NCBI GenBank assembly: GCA_023247935.1
Contig: JAHFFM010000010.1
Coordinates: 1 to 20,872, forward strand
DNA length: 20,872 nucleotides
Direction: 5' to 3'
Source: Candidatus Omnitrophota bacterium
GTDB taxonomy: Bacteria > Omnitrophota > Gorgyraeia > 2-02-FULL-51-18
Shown here: positions 13,972 through 20,872 of the stretch, piece by piece
Position numbering within the stretch: position 1 is the first letter of the stretch
Layout: the number at the start of each line of letters is the position of its first letter
Notes under the pieces: generated by a model
Told to the model about the DNA's origin: nothing
The model's database searches: none
What the model saw: the letters and a program-made list of their open reading frames with translations, nothing else
Made by a program: the position numbers and the translations under genes

Positions 13972-14475
13972 CAGGACTTTAGCAAATGAAAACAACGAAA
14001 AAAATACAGTGGTGTAAAACAAATCCCCTAAAAAAGCGTTTCTGAAAAAAGGAATGGCCATGGTGAAACATTCGACCAGACCGCGCCAAGACTTTGCGTA
14101 CATATTTTCAAATAAAAAAACGCCCAAGTTACTGATGACAAAAAATACGACGGATCCGGCAATCGACGCTGAAAGCAAAGGCAAAACCCCTTCTTTCGCG
14201 CGAATCTGATAACCCACCCAAGTCACCAGCGCAAAAGTCGGCCAAATCAGCCAAAAAAGCGGATGCATTCCGATCCACAAATCGCTAACCATCATAATTA
14301 AAAGAGGCACGGTAAAAGCCAGTGCCGGAGGAAGCACCACGCCCGAGAAAATGGCCAAAGCGGTTGTGGGGGCAAAATTATCCGGATGCGGCGCCAAACG
14401 GAGAATGACGCCGGTTAAAATCAGGCTAAGCGCTAAAACTTGTTCAAAGCGGTTTTGAGACTTAAAAAGCAACAT
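13936..14475 (-). CDS. DUF6580-type small integral membrane protein
   Basis: About 179 residues from the ATG at 14475; the open frame continues upstream to 14553, but that would overlap the deacetylase gene. It resembles the DUF6580 family: LRLAPHPDNFAPTTALAIFSG matches the R-x-x-PHPPNF-x-P-x-x-ALALF-x-G signature, followed by SDLWIGMHPLFWLIWPTFAL. Five or six hydrophobic helices. The family resembles substrate-binding S components of ECF transporters, so a vitamin or precursor importer is possible but unproven. The last 11 residues are encoded by the arm of a hairpin repeat, which suggests the original C-terminus was replaced. An extended -10 sits directly upstream. Confidence 0.78.
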   Translation of the reverse strand: MLLFKSQNRFEQVLALSLILTGVILRLAPHPDNFAPTTALAIFSGVVLPPALAFTVPLLIMMVSDLWIGMHPLFWLIWPTFALVTWVGYQIRAKEGVLPLLSASIAGSVVFFVISNLGVFLFENMYAKSWRGLVECFTMAIPFFRNAFLGDLFYTTVFFSLFSFAKVLRTSFQGERLGN

Positions 14476-14481
14476 GGGCTG

Positions 14482-14487
14482 ATTATA
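14482..14487 (-). promoter_or_regulatory. Extended -10 (TGTTATAAT) six bases before the DUF6580-type ATG
   Basis: On the minus strand TGTTATAAT ends six bases before the ATG at 14475, overlapping the stop of the deacetylase gene (TTATAA). A perfect TATAAT with upstream TG is a strong promoter signature, and its distance predicts transcription starting at the ATG. There is no Shine-Dalgarno. The overlap with a stop codon could produce it by chance. Confidence 0.45.
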
Positions 14488-15859
14488 ACAAAGCCTTATT
14501 AGGGTTACCAGGCGATTTAGACACCTCCAGAAGCCTCCAAGAGCCGAAATCAAGCGTCATGTCTTCTTTGGCATTCCGGGTGGAAACAAACAAAAAATCC
14601 GGATCTTTCAGGTCTTTAAGCGGTATCCGGATCAAAACCCTGTTTCGCTCGATAAGATAAATCAATTCGCGGTCATAAAAAGATTTGGAACCATCACGCA
14701 CGAACATTTTATTTCCAAAAAGCTTAAATGTAAGTTTAGGCATGTCGGAAAACATAAAACCTTTGCGGTAGCTGAAAACATAGGCGGTTAGAAGGCCCAT
14801 TTCATCAAGACTGCTGGAGAAAGGAACCTTAATGATCAAAAATTTGTCATCGATTTCATACGTGACGTCTCCTGGCTGCCCCGCTTTCTCGTGACCCGGC
14901 CTGCCAGCAGCCTGCTCGGTGTGCACAGGCTTCACCATTTCCTGAGGATAATCCGCAAAAAGTTCATTTTTTCTGGCAAAAGACATTAAAAAATTTCTGT
15001 TATACGAAATTTGGCTTTTGTATTTCAGGATCGCATCAGACTTTTTAGCCGTTTCCTCGGAAGATAATGAAAAAGCGTCCCAATTCACATCCGCTTTCCA
15101 ATCAATATGTTTTGGAATTGAAAGTTCTTCGTTAGGTAAAAACTTTTTATCCTTGGGCCACTGGTGAGCGTGAATCACGTACAAATGCACTTGGGGGACC
15201 GGGTTTAATTGATCATTTAAATTCATTAGCGCGACCTGAAAATACAAATACGTCGCCTGGTGGTCTTGATTCAAATCAAAAGGCGCCGTCACAAATACAT
15301 GGGTTGGCTGAAAAGATAAAATCGCTTTCTCAAAATCACGAACGACTTCATCACCGCGATAATAATTCCCCAAAGAAAGACTTTCTTTATAAGGCACCTT
15401 ATTGAGCCGCGTAAAAAAACTACGGAAAGGTTTGGATTTACCCCAACATTTCACCCAAATACCAAGCATCCCTCCGTCCGGATAACCCAAAAACGTCAAA
15501 TTATCCTCGCCAATGCCCAACATCCCCATGGCATTAATCGACTCTTTTTTTCGGATCAACCCGTTTTTAATAAAATCTGACTTCAAAAAAAGAGGCCGCT
15601 TCCGGTAAAAAATGGAGGCAACCTCATTTAACTCTCCATTGGTCACATAAAGCACTTTGACTTGAGCGCCTGCGGAAACAGCCCTTTGAAGCGTTCCGCC
15701 CAAACCAAGTGATTCATCATCCGGATGCGGCGCAATCACCAAAATGCGGTCTGAACTAGAGAAAGCTATCTGACTGTCGTCGGCCCACAATTTGTCCGGC
15801 CCGGTGAGAAGCCCAAAAAAAAGAAAAATGGCTAAAATTTTTTTAAACTTTTTAAACAC
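14483..15859 (-). CDS. Secreted PIG-L/LmbE-family deacetylase with C-terminal beta domain
   Basis: About 458 residues. GTG at 15859 is chosen because GGTGAGG lies seven bases upstream; TTG at 15865 is the alternative and gives a two-residue longer product. The N-terminal basic-hydrophobic segment (FKKFKKILAIFLFFGLL, cleavage near LWA) is a signal peptide. The catalytic zinc motif APHPDDE follows (about residue 45), then GYPDGG and, near the middle, DLNQDHQATY supplying the further histidine ligand. The N-acyl sugar deacetylase domain ends near residue 280; about 150 residues of probable beta-sandwich follow. It overlaps the ArnT-like gene by eight bases, so the pair likely modifies the same envelope glycan. 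Substrate unknown. Confidence 0.87.
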   Translation of the reverse strand: MFKKFKKILAIFLFFGLLTGPDKLWADDSQIAFSSSDRILVIAPHPDDESLGLGGTLQRAVSAGAQVKVLYVTNGELNEVASIFYRKRPLFLKSDFIKNGLIRKKESINAMGMLGIGEDNLTFLGYPDGGMLGIWVKCWGKSKPFRSFFTRLNKVPYKESLSLGNYYRGDEVVRDFEKAILSFQPTHVFVTAPFDLNQDHQATYLYFQVALMNLNDQLNPVPQVHLYVIHAHQWPKDKKFLPNEELSIPKHIDWKADVNWDAFSLSSEETAKKSDAILKYKSQISYNRNFLMSFARKNELFADYPQEMVKPVHTEQAAGRPGHEKAGQPGDVTYEIDDKFLIIKVPFSSSLDEMGLLTAYVFSYRKGFMFSDMPKLTFKLFGNKMFVRDGSKSFYDRELIYLIERNRVLIRIPLKDLKDPDFLFVSTRNAKEDMTLDFGSWRLLEVSKSPGNPNKALL

Positions 15860-17528
15860 GGTCAAGCCTCACCAATACCCTGAGTGGAGTTTTTTCCAGA
15901 ACGGAAACCGAATAGCCGGGTTCAAGCCCCTCTTTCAAATGAAGCAATTCCTTTTTACGAATCAAAAAATAAATCGGAAATTTGTTTTGATGTAACTTGG
16001 AAAAATCCTCCGCGCCTGAAAAAACAGGAATCGGATGCGGCGTGTAAAACCCGCCCTTGGGCTGATCCGAAAAAACGCCCATATTCGTCGCCCCCGTGTA
16101 ATACGCCATGCCCCTCACAAACATTTTGCTCCCCAAAAAAAGTCCGTCCGGTTCTTTGACTGCCAAATGGCTGTAATCGCTCGCCCACCCCTTGGAAGAA
16201 AAAGCCAACGCCGCATTGGGAAGCAGCCAGCCAAATGATAGCACGGAAAAAATAACCATGGAACCAACAGTCATACAAAAAGAATAAAAAATTTTCCTTT
16301 TCATGAAAAGAAAAAATGAAATCCAGGATAAAGGAACCAAAGTCCACGTAATCGCGTAAATAGGCGACGAAAGAGGAAGCTCGTAGTTTGCGGCAAAATG
16401 CCATCCGGTTACAATTAAAATAACGGGCGCTGCAACCCAGGTAAAAGCCGTGGACCAAAAAAATAAAGGCTTAGTTCTCCATCCCATTTTTAAAGCCCTG
16501 AAAAATCTCCAGCCCCAAGCTCCGGCCATAAGCGCGGCTATGGGGTAAAGCGGAAAAATATAACTCATGAGTTTTGATTTTGCGAGCATAAAAAAACAAA
16601 ATGACGGGATAAAAAGACTGGCCAAGAAACGCCCTATTTTATTTTGTCCCGGTGAAAACGCTCGCCAAAAAGCGGCGGCCACAAAAGAACTCCATGGAAA
16701 AAAACCGAAAACCATTACCAGCGGATAAAAATAACCTTTATCCATCCCTCGATGCTCTGCCATAAAAAAACGCCGCACGTTCTCATGAATAAAAAAATGC
16801 GCCAAAAAATCCACGCCATGCATTTTGGCCATCATGAAATACCAGGGAAAGCCTATGATCGAAAAAATAGCCAAGCCTCCTTTCCAGGGAAAACTTTTTA
16901 AAACCCATTCTTCTCTATTAAACAAAGCGTAAGCTACAATTCCGGATAAAGGTACAAAGAAACCCAAGGGTCCTTTTGTCAAAAATCCCAAACCAAGAAA
17001 GACAAAAACAAGATGCCAGGCCAAGGCCCGCCTTCGGGCCTTCAAATAACCCCAGGTAAACGAAGCCAACGCGGCTGTCACGAATAAACATAAAAAAATA
17101 TCCGTCAGCACAACTCTTGAAAGCACCACGAATTGCCCAGAGGAGGCCAGAATCGACGCCGCGGCAAAAGCAGGCTCCGGTCTTTTGAATAAAATCCTCC
17201 CCCAAAGATAAACCAAGAATACGACAAGCATACCGGCCAAACAAGGGCCAAGCCTGGCCGCGAATTCCGTGATTCCGAAGAAATGAAAACAGGCGTACAG
17301 AACCCAATAAAAGAAGATAGGCTTTTCAAATTGGGGCTGGCCGAATATGCGAGGCGTCCAGGGATCAGAATTGGCCAGCATTTCTTTGGCGGTTAAGCAA
17401 TAAAAGGGCTCGTCAGGGTCCAATAAACCGAATTTCCCCAGGTTTGAGCCCAATAGGAGCAAAACCATGACAAAAAGCAGCCCTAAACAAACCGCGTCTT
17501 TTCGGATCCCCTTGTTCAAATTAGTCAT
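15852..17528 (-). CDS. ArnT/PMT-like polytopic glycosyltransferase
   Basis: 558 residues from the ATG at 17528; longer starts up to 17606 would run into mutY and add a non-hydrophobic extension, so I reject them. Ten or more membrane helices. The first periplasmic loop after helix 1 has LLDPDEPFY, the acidic motif of GT83/PMT enzymes that transfer sugars from polyprenyl-phosphate carriers. GFLTKGPLGFFVPL and the later long loop HENVRRFFMAEHRGMDKGYFYPL also match ArnT-family proteins. The C-terminal 120 residues are soluble and probably extracytoplasmic. Acceptor (lipid A, protein or other lipid) cannot be told. It is co-transcribed with the secreted deacetylase and divergent from mutY. Confidence 0.86.
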   Translation of the reverse strand: MTNLNKGIRKDAVCLGLLFVMVLLLLGSNLGKFGLLDPDEPFYCLTAKEMLANSDPWTPRIFGQPQFEKPIFFYWVLYACFHFFGITEFAARLGPCLAGMLVVFLVYLWGRILFKRPEPAFAAASILASSGQFVVLSRVVLTDIFLCLFVTAALASFTWGYLKARRRALAWHLVFVFLGLGFLTKGPLGFFVPLSGIVAYALFNREEWVLKSFPWKGGLAIFSIIGFPWYFMMAKMHGVDFLAHFFIHENVRRFFMAEHRGMDKGYFYPLVMVFGFFPWSSFVAAAFWRAFSPGQNKIGRFLASLFIPSFCFFMLAKSKLMSYIFPLYPIAALMAGAWGWRFFRALKMGWRTKPLFFWSTAFTWVAAPVILIVTGWHFAANYELPLSSPIYAITWTLVPLSWISFFLFMKRKIFYSFCMTVGSMVIFSVLSFGWLLPNAALAFSSKGWASDYSHLAVKEPDGLFLGSKMFVRGMAYYTGATNMGVFSDQPKGGFYTPHPIPVFSGAEDFSKLHQNKFPIYFLIRKKELLHLKEGLEPGYSVSVLEKTPLRVLVRLDRV

Positions 17529-17591
17529 AGCAAAGAGAAGTGGCGCCCAAGTTATTTGCTTTTCGTTATTCGTTTTACCATAGGCCTCAAT

Positions 17592-17597
17592 TATAAT
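17592..17597 (+). promoter_or_regulatory. Perfect TATAAT seven bases before the mutY ATG
   Basis: TATAAT ends seven bases before the ATG at 17605, with TTCGTT 17 bp upstream as a weak -35. This would start the message at the ATG. The alternative ATG at 17596 overlaps the -10 itself and could not be used from this promoter. Confidence 0.45.
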
Positions 17598-17604
17598 GTC
17601 CCAC

Positions 17605-18699
17605 ATGAGCTTTCAGCAAAAACTTCTTGAGTGGTTCGCAAAATACCAGAGGCCGCTCCCCTGGCGCAAACGCTATGAACCCTATGAGGTCTGGGTTTCC
17701 GAGATCATGCTTCAGCAAACACAAATGGACACCGTGCTTCCCTATTTCGAGCGGTGGATGAAAAATTTTCCGGATATCAAATCTCTGGCAAAAGCAAATT
17801 CAGAAAAAGTGCTGAAATTATGGGAAGGTCTGGGTTACTACTCTCGCGCTCGAAATCTACATGAAAGCGCAAAAATAATTCTCAAAGAGTATGGGGGAAT
17901 TTTTCCCTCGGATTATGAAAATATTTTAAAAATAAAAGGGATCGGCCGTTACACGGCAGGCGCCGTTGCCAGCATCGCGTTTAATCAGGATAAACCGATT
18001 GTGGACGGCAACGTGCTAAGGGTATTGTCGCGCGTTTACGCCATCCCGGACCCTATCGACGTGCAAAAAAATAAAGAAACTTTTTGGACTTTGCAGGAAA
18101 GTCTCATCCCCAAAGGAAAAGCCAGGGAATTCAATCAAGGCTTGATGGAATTAGGCGCCTTGATTTGCGCTTCACAAAATCCCTCCTGCGCGATTTGCCC
18201 TCTTCGCGCCCTCTGCAAAGCCTACGCCAAAGGTGAGGCGGAAAATTACCCCGTCAAAATACAAAAAAAACAAATGGTCAAAGTACAAGCGGCGGCGCTT
18301 GTATTGGAAAATGAAGGGAAATATTTAATCCGGCGGAGGCCCATAGGTGAAATCATGGGCGGTTTATGGGAATTTCCGGAGTGGAAATTGTCCAAAGACA
18401 AAAAAATGAGCCTGGAGCAAATCCAAAAAAAATTAAAACAAGCGGCAGGGGAAGAATTTGACGGAAAATTCGAAAAAATTCAGCCATTAGGAACAATTAA
18501 ACGAAACTACACGCACCATTTGGAAACATTGCATGTTTTTCATCACCCGGGACCTGTTTCCATTCGACCGAAAACGGGCTGGCAAAGCCAATGGGTTTCC
18601 AAAAAAGATTTTAAAAAATACCCTTTTTCATCCGCCCACGCGAAAATAATCAAGCTATTGGAGCCTGAATTAAGCGCAGTCTTTGCAGAAGCCAAATAA
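17605..18699 (+). CDS. mutY: A/G-specific adenine glycosylase MutY
   Basis: Removes adenine opposite 8-oxoguanine. Numbered from the ATG at 17596 (three residues longer): LPWRKRYEPYEVWVSEIMLQ contains catalytic Glu36; QQTQMDTVLPYF follows; the helix-hairpin-helix is KGIGRYTAGAVASIAF with catalytic Asp137 in PIVDGNVLRV; the 4Fe-4S ligands are C191, C198, C201 and C207 in the exact C-x6-C-x2-C-x5-C spacing. Residues about 228-360 form the NUDIX-like 8-oxoG recognition domain (YLIRRRPIGEIMGGLWEFPEW). Complete and normal length. The start at 17605 is preferred because a TATAAT overlaps the 17596 ATG and neither has a Shine-Dalgarno. Its 3' end overlaps the convergent fur gene by 30 bp. Confidence 0.95.
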   Translation: MSFQQKLLEWFAKYQRPLPWRKRYEPYEVWVSEIMLQQTQMDTVLPYFERWMKNFPDIKSLAKANSEKVLKLWEGLGYYSRARNLHESAKIILKEYGGIFPSDYENILKIKGIGRYTAGAVASIAFNQDKPIVDGNVLRVLSRVYAIPDPIDVQKNKETFWTLQESLIPKGKAREFNQGLMELGALICASQNPSCAICPLRALCKAYAKGEAENYPVKIQKKQMVKVQAAALVLENEGKYLIRRRPIGEIMGGLWEFPEWKLSKDKKMSLEQIQKKLKQAAGEEFDGKFEKIQPLGTIKRNYTHHLETLHVFHHPGPVSIRPKTGWQSQWVSKKDFKKYPFSSAHAKIIKLLEPELSAVFAEAK

Positions 18700-19101
18700 T
18701 TTCAGGCTGTGATAAACGATTTTGAATTGATGCTTTTTGGCTTCCGCGTCCTGCAGCCGCTCAATCGCCTCATTCTCAAATTCGATGATTTTGCCGCATT
18801 TGATGCAAATTAAGTGGTCATGGTGCTTGCGGCCTTGCGAGCGTTCATAAAATTTTTTGCCGTCTCCGAAATCCTGCTCTTCGAGTATCTTTGATTCTTT
18901 AAGAAGCGCCAGCGTGCGGTAAACGGTGGCCTTGGAAATCGTCGGGTCCTGCTTTTTTGAAAAATCCAATAGCATTTCCGCTGAAAAATGGCCGTCCCGC
19001 AGCGCTTGATGGAGAATGGTGCGACGCTGGCTGGTGAGCTTCAGATCTTTTTTTTCAAGAAAACCCGAGAAAGAACTCTCGATTTCTTGGATCATATTCA
19101 T
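18670..19101 (-). CDS. fur: Fur-family ferric uptake regulator
   Basis: 143 residues from the ATG at 19101, one base after the ferritin stop; the longer frame to 19173 would lie inside ferritin and is rejected. The winged helix contains LTSQRRTILHQAL and ISKATVYRTLALLKESKIL, the Fur DNA-binding pattern. The metal region has GRKHHDHLICIKCGKIIEFEN, and FCKDC at the C-terminus completes two Cys-x-x-Cys pairs for structural zinc. HHDHLIC-x-x-CGK-x-IEF followed by IERLQ is closer to Fur than to Zur or PerR, though PerR is not excluded. It is the second gene of a ferritin-fur operon and converges with mutY, whose end it overlaps by 30 bp. Confidence 0.9.
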   Translation of the reverse strand: MNMIQEIESSFSGFLEKKDLKLTSQRRTILHQALRDGHFSAEMLLDFSKKQDPTISKATVYRTLALLKESKILEEQDFGDGKKFYERSQGRKHHDHLICIKCGKIIEFENEAIERLQDAEAKKHQFKIVYHSLKLFGFCKDCA

Positions 19102-19102
19102 G

Positions 19103-19609
19103 TTACGCTTTTTTGAGGCTTCCGGCGATATTGCCGACTTCTTTATCGACCAAGAATAATCCGCGGCCTTCAAGACCCGCGATACGAATCAAGTCGAGGA
19201 TGGATTTGAACAGCCTTTCTTCTTCGTGCTGCTCGGCAACGTACCATTGCAGAAAATTGAACGTGGAATAATCTTTCTCTTCCAGGCAAAGCTCGACAAG
19301 CTCATTGATCAATCTTGTGACGGTTTGTTCATGTTTTAAAGTTAATTCAAAAACATTCGAGACAGATTTGTACTCCTGGGGAGGCTCTTTTATCTGGGGC
19401 GCGATAGCATGTCCTCCCGCTTCGTTGACATAATGAAAAAGCTTCATCATATGCGCCTTTTCCTGATCGGCATGAAGATATAAAAAACCGGCGGAGCCCC
19501 TCAACCCTTCTCTGTCGCACCAGGAAGCCATGGAAAGATAATAATTGGAAGCGTAAGCCTCTTCAGAAATTTGTTTATTTAACGCGGATTGAATTTTCTT
19601 GGGCAGCAT
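19103..19609 (-). CDS. ftnA: Non-haem bacterial ferritin (FtnA type)
   Basis: Iron-storage subunit, 168 residues. The ferroxidase ligands are in the same places as E. coli FtnA: E17, E50 and H53 (QEKAH), E94, Q127 and E130 (AEQHEEE). The four-helix bundle length is normal. AGAGAGG about nine bases before the ATG is a good ribosome-binding site, unlike many genes in this window. The downstream neighbour at one base is fur, so storage and regulation are co-expressed. A near-perfect AT-rich palindrome lies in the promoter. Confidence 0.95.
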   Translation of the reverse strand: MLPKKIQSALNKQISEEAYASNYYLSMASWCDREGLRGSAGFLYLHADQEKAHMMKLFHYVNEAGGHAIAPQIKEPPQEYKSVSNVFELTLKHEQTVTRLINELVELCLEEKDYSTFNFLQWYVAEQHEEERLFKSILDLIRIAGLEGRGLFLVDKEVGNIAGSLKKA

Positions 19610-19634
19610 GATGGTTTCCTCTCTGGTTAAAACT

Positions 19635-19651
19635 GTTAAATAATATTAAAC
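19635..19651 (-). promoter_or_regulatory. 17-bp AT-rich palindrome upstream of ferritin (candidate Fur/PerR box)
   Basis: The minus-strand sequence GTTTAATATTATTTAAC is self-complementary except for one symmetrical pair and the centre, and lies 26-42 bases upstream of the ferritin ATG. Size and base composition resemble Fur/PerR boxes. TATTAT inside it could be the -10, so binding would block transcription. Assignment to the adjacent Fur protein is inference. Confidence 0.45.
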
Positions 19652-19728
19652 AACTTAAATCCGGCTCTTTCCAGTAAAAAAATGCTTCCGGACCACTATG
19701 GCAAACGCTGGAAGATAGGCGGTTCTTG

Positions 19729-20142
19729 TCATGATTTTTGCGCCTGAGTTTGAATGGAAACTTTTTGAATGCCCATTTTTCTCACTTCGTCCAGAACTTG
19801 CACCGCCGTGCCAAAAGAAGCATTTTCGTCGCCGTGAATAAACACTCTCAGATCAGGTTCCGCGGCTTTCATTTTTTGTAAATGCGCGCGTAATTCGTCC
19901 AAAGACATCCGTTCCTTGTTTAAATAAATCCAGCCCGCTTGCGTGACGGTTACCGTCGCTGAAGTTTTTCTCTCTTGTGCGGTCCCGGTTGCCGCCTTGG
20001 GAAGATTGACGGAAATACCCTGGTTTTTAATCATCGACATGGAAACCATGACAAAAGTCGCCAAAAGAAAAAAGACGATATCAATGAGCGGAATAATTTC
20101 GATTCGGGCTTTTTTCTTAACGCTGGGTAACGGAATTTTCAT
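19729..20142 (-). CDS. exbD: ExbD/TolR-family proton channel subunit
   Basis: Inner-membrane protein with one N-terminal helix and a periplasmic domain, 137 residues. The essential membrane aspartate is Asp21 in EIIPLIDIVFFLLATFV. The periplasmic domain ends with VFIHGDENASFGTAVQVLDEVRKMG, the ExbD/TolR pattern (D-x-x-x-x-Y/F...V-x-V-LD). It overlaps the ExbB-like gene by 26 bases, so translation is coupled. No TonB, TolA or receptor gene is visible; ferritin lies directly downstream. The Tol and Exb versions cannot be separated by eye. Confidence 0.9.
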   Translation of the reverse strand: MKIPLPSVKKKARIEIIPLIDIVFFLLATFVMVSMSMIKNQGISVNLPKAATGTAQERKTSATVTVTQAGWIYLNKERMSLDELRAHLQKMKAAEPDLRVFIHGDENASFGTAVQVLDEVRKMGIQKVSIQTQAQKS

Positions 20143-20746
20143 ATTCGCCGGTGGGTTTTACCAAAAGAATTTCAAGATGACTGGATGCGTCCTCAATATC
20201 ATGTCTGGCTTCTTCAAGACGCGTATTTAAATAGTTATAAGGAATCAAAGCTACGATAGCAATGACCAAACCAAACGCCGTCGCGATCAAGGCTTCGGCA
20301 ATACCGCCTGTGATGGCTGTCGGCGCGTCCAATTCAGCGCCGCCTAAAAGTCCAAACGCATGAATCATACCGGTAACCGTGCCGAATAAACCCAAAAGCG
20401 GTGCAAGAGTGATAATCGTGTCCAGCGCGGCCAAACCCTGATTGAAGCGTTTCAGCTCATGATTTGCGGCGCGCAACAAAGCATTGGAAAAAGACTTTTC
20501 TTTATTTTCCAAGGCATAAACAAGCGTTTTCACCACAAAATCGTTTGAGGATTTTCCGGTTTCAATAGCTTCTTCTATCCGGCCCTGTTCCACTTCTTCC
20601 AATACTTTTTCAACAACTGCGGGCTGCCGCCTTGTTTTTTCACGAATAATAAAAAATACACGCTCCATGACAACCGCCAAAGAAACCACGGATGTTAAAA
20701 GAAGCGGCCACATCACGGGCCCGCCTTTTCTAATCAGCTCAAACAT
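20117..20746 (-). CDS. exbB: ExbB/TolQ/MotA-family proton channel protein
   Basis: 209 residues with three membrane helices: residues about 10-30 (MWPLLLTSVVSLAVVMERV, the typical first helix with ERV/F), about 105-130 (TIITLAPLLGLFGTVTGMI, the family LAPLLGLLGTVxGM signature) and about 148-172 (AEALIATAFGLVIAIVALIP). The cytoplasmic loop between helices 1 and 2 is of normal size. It forms the proton-driven motor with the overlapping ExbD-like gene. AGGAAAGG before the ATG is a clear ribosome-binding site, and a candidate promoter lies at 20769-20798, so this is probably the first gene of its operon. Confidence 0.93.
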   Translation of the reverse strand: MFELIRKGGPVMWPLLLTSVVSLAVVMERVFFIIREKTRRQPAVVEKVLEEVEQGRIEEAIETGKSSNDFVVKTLVYALENKEKSFSNALLRAANHELKRFNQGLAALDTIITLAPLLGLFGTVTGMIHAFGLLGGAELDAPTAITGGIAEALIATAFGLVIAIVALIPYNYLNTRLEEARHDIEDASSHLEILLVKPTGEYENSVTQR

Positions 20747-20768
20747 AACCTTTCCTTTCTTCTTACAT

Positions 20769-20798
20769 GCTATACGTCAAAAGATAGAAAATCGCCAA
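20769..20798 (-). promoter_or_regulatory. Candidate sigma-70 promoter for exbB-exbD
   Basis: On the minus strand TTGGCG (20798-20793) is followed after 18 bp by TATAGC (20774-20769), 22 bases before the exbB ATG, leaving room for the Shine-Dalgarno AGGAAAGG. The spacing is good and the hexamers are fair. The remaining bases to 20872 hold nothing I can assign except a weak AT-rich stem at about 20840-20855. Confidence 0.4.
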
Positions 20799-20872
20799 TT
20801 GCTTTGGCTCTAAAACAAATTGAATTTTTATTATACCTTACTAAAGGTTTTTTATGCGGATTGCTCGCTCAT

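Noticed and set aside
19652..19728. Terminator after exbD (CTTCC...GGAAG followed by T-run on the minus strand)
   Set aside because: Five-base stem with an 18-base loop is too weak to call.
20840..20858. Intrinsic terminator on the plus strand (ACCTT-ACTA-AAGGT then T-run)
   Set aside because: Only a five-base, AT-rich stem and no plus-strand gene upstream that would need it.

Overview
The window reads as a chromosomal segment of an uncultivated Gram-negative bacterium. Evidence for a two-membrane envelope is a signal-peptide protein, a TolQ/ExbB-TolR/ExbD pair and an ArnT-like lipid-linked glycosyltransferase. The many dispersed palindromic repeats, the mix of Shine-Dalgarno and apparently leaderless starts, and the very large N-terminal protein remind me of Omnitrophota (candidate division OP3) genomes. 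That placement is a memory-based inference, not something the sequence proves. There are no rRNA or tRNA genes, CRISPR arrays, phage genes or transposases.

Left part (1-3583, minus strand): one uninterrupted reading frame covers the first 3.58 kb and runs off the left edge. It is easy to miss because its stop lies outside the window and many short plus-strand frames overlap it. It encodes at least 1194 residues: signal peptide, a TIKI/TraB/ChaN/EreA-like domain with a recognisable H/E/R/H set, a bundle of about seven or eight membrane helices, and an MNT-type nucleotidyltransferase domain. Three different dispersed repeats lie inside it, all in frame.

Central part (3743-11067, minus strand): eight co-directional, tightly packed genes in transcription order ppx/gppA - tmk-like A - tmk-like B - phoB - phoR - phoU - queC-like - panE. 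This joins polyphosphate/(p)ppGpp hydrolysis, two paralogous thymidylate-kinase-fold proteins and the phosphate two-component system plus PhoU, followed by a 7-deazaguanine gene and a pantothenate gene. No pst transporter is present in the window.

Middle (11068-13389, plus strand): a divergent promoter region carrying two copies of the palindrome TTCACGTGAA one helical turn apart, a pteridine-reductase-like SDR, a QueD/PTPS-family protein, and a Phd-VapC toxin-antitoxin pair. Long hairpin elements (177 and 156 bp) separate these genes.

Right part: flavin reductase, a DUF6580-type membrane protein, a secreted PIG-L deacetylase and an ArnT/PMT glycosyltransferase (minus); mutY (plus); then fur, ferritin, exbD and exbB (minus). 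Ferritin and fur form an iron operon with an AT-rich palindrome in the promoter. The deacetylase and glycosyltransferase overlap and probably act together on an envelope glycan.

The most unusual items are the giant TIKI/ChaN-membrane-nucleotidyltransferase fusion, the paired kinases (one with Lys to Arg in its Walker A motif) within the Ppx-PhoB-PhoR-PhoU operon, and the family of hairpin elements. All functional statements come from motif recognition by eye; no database search was run.
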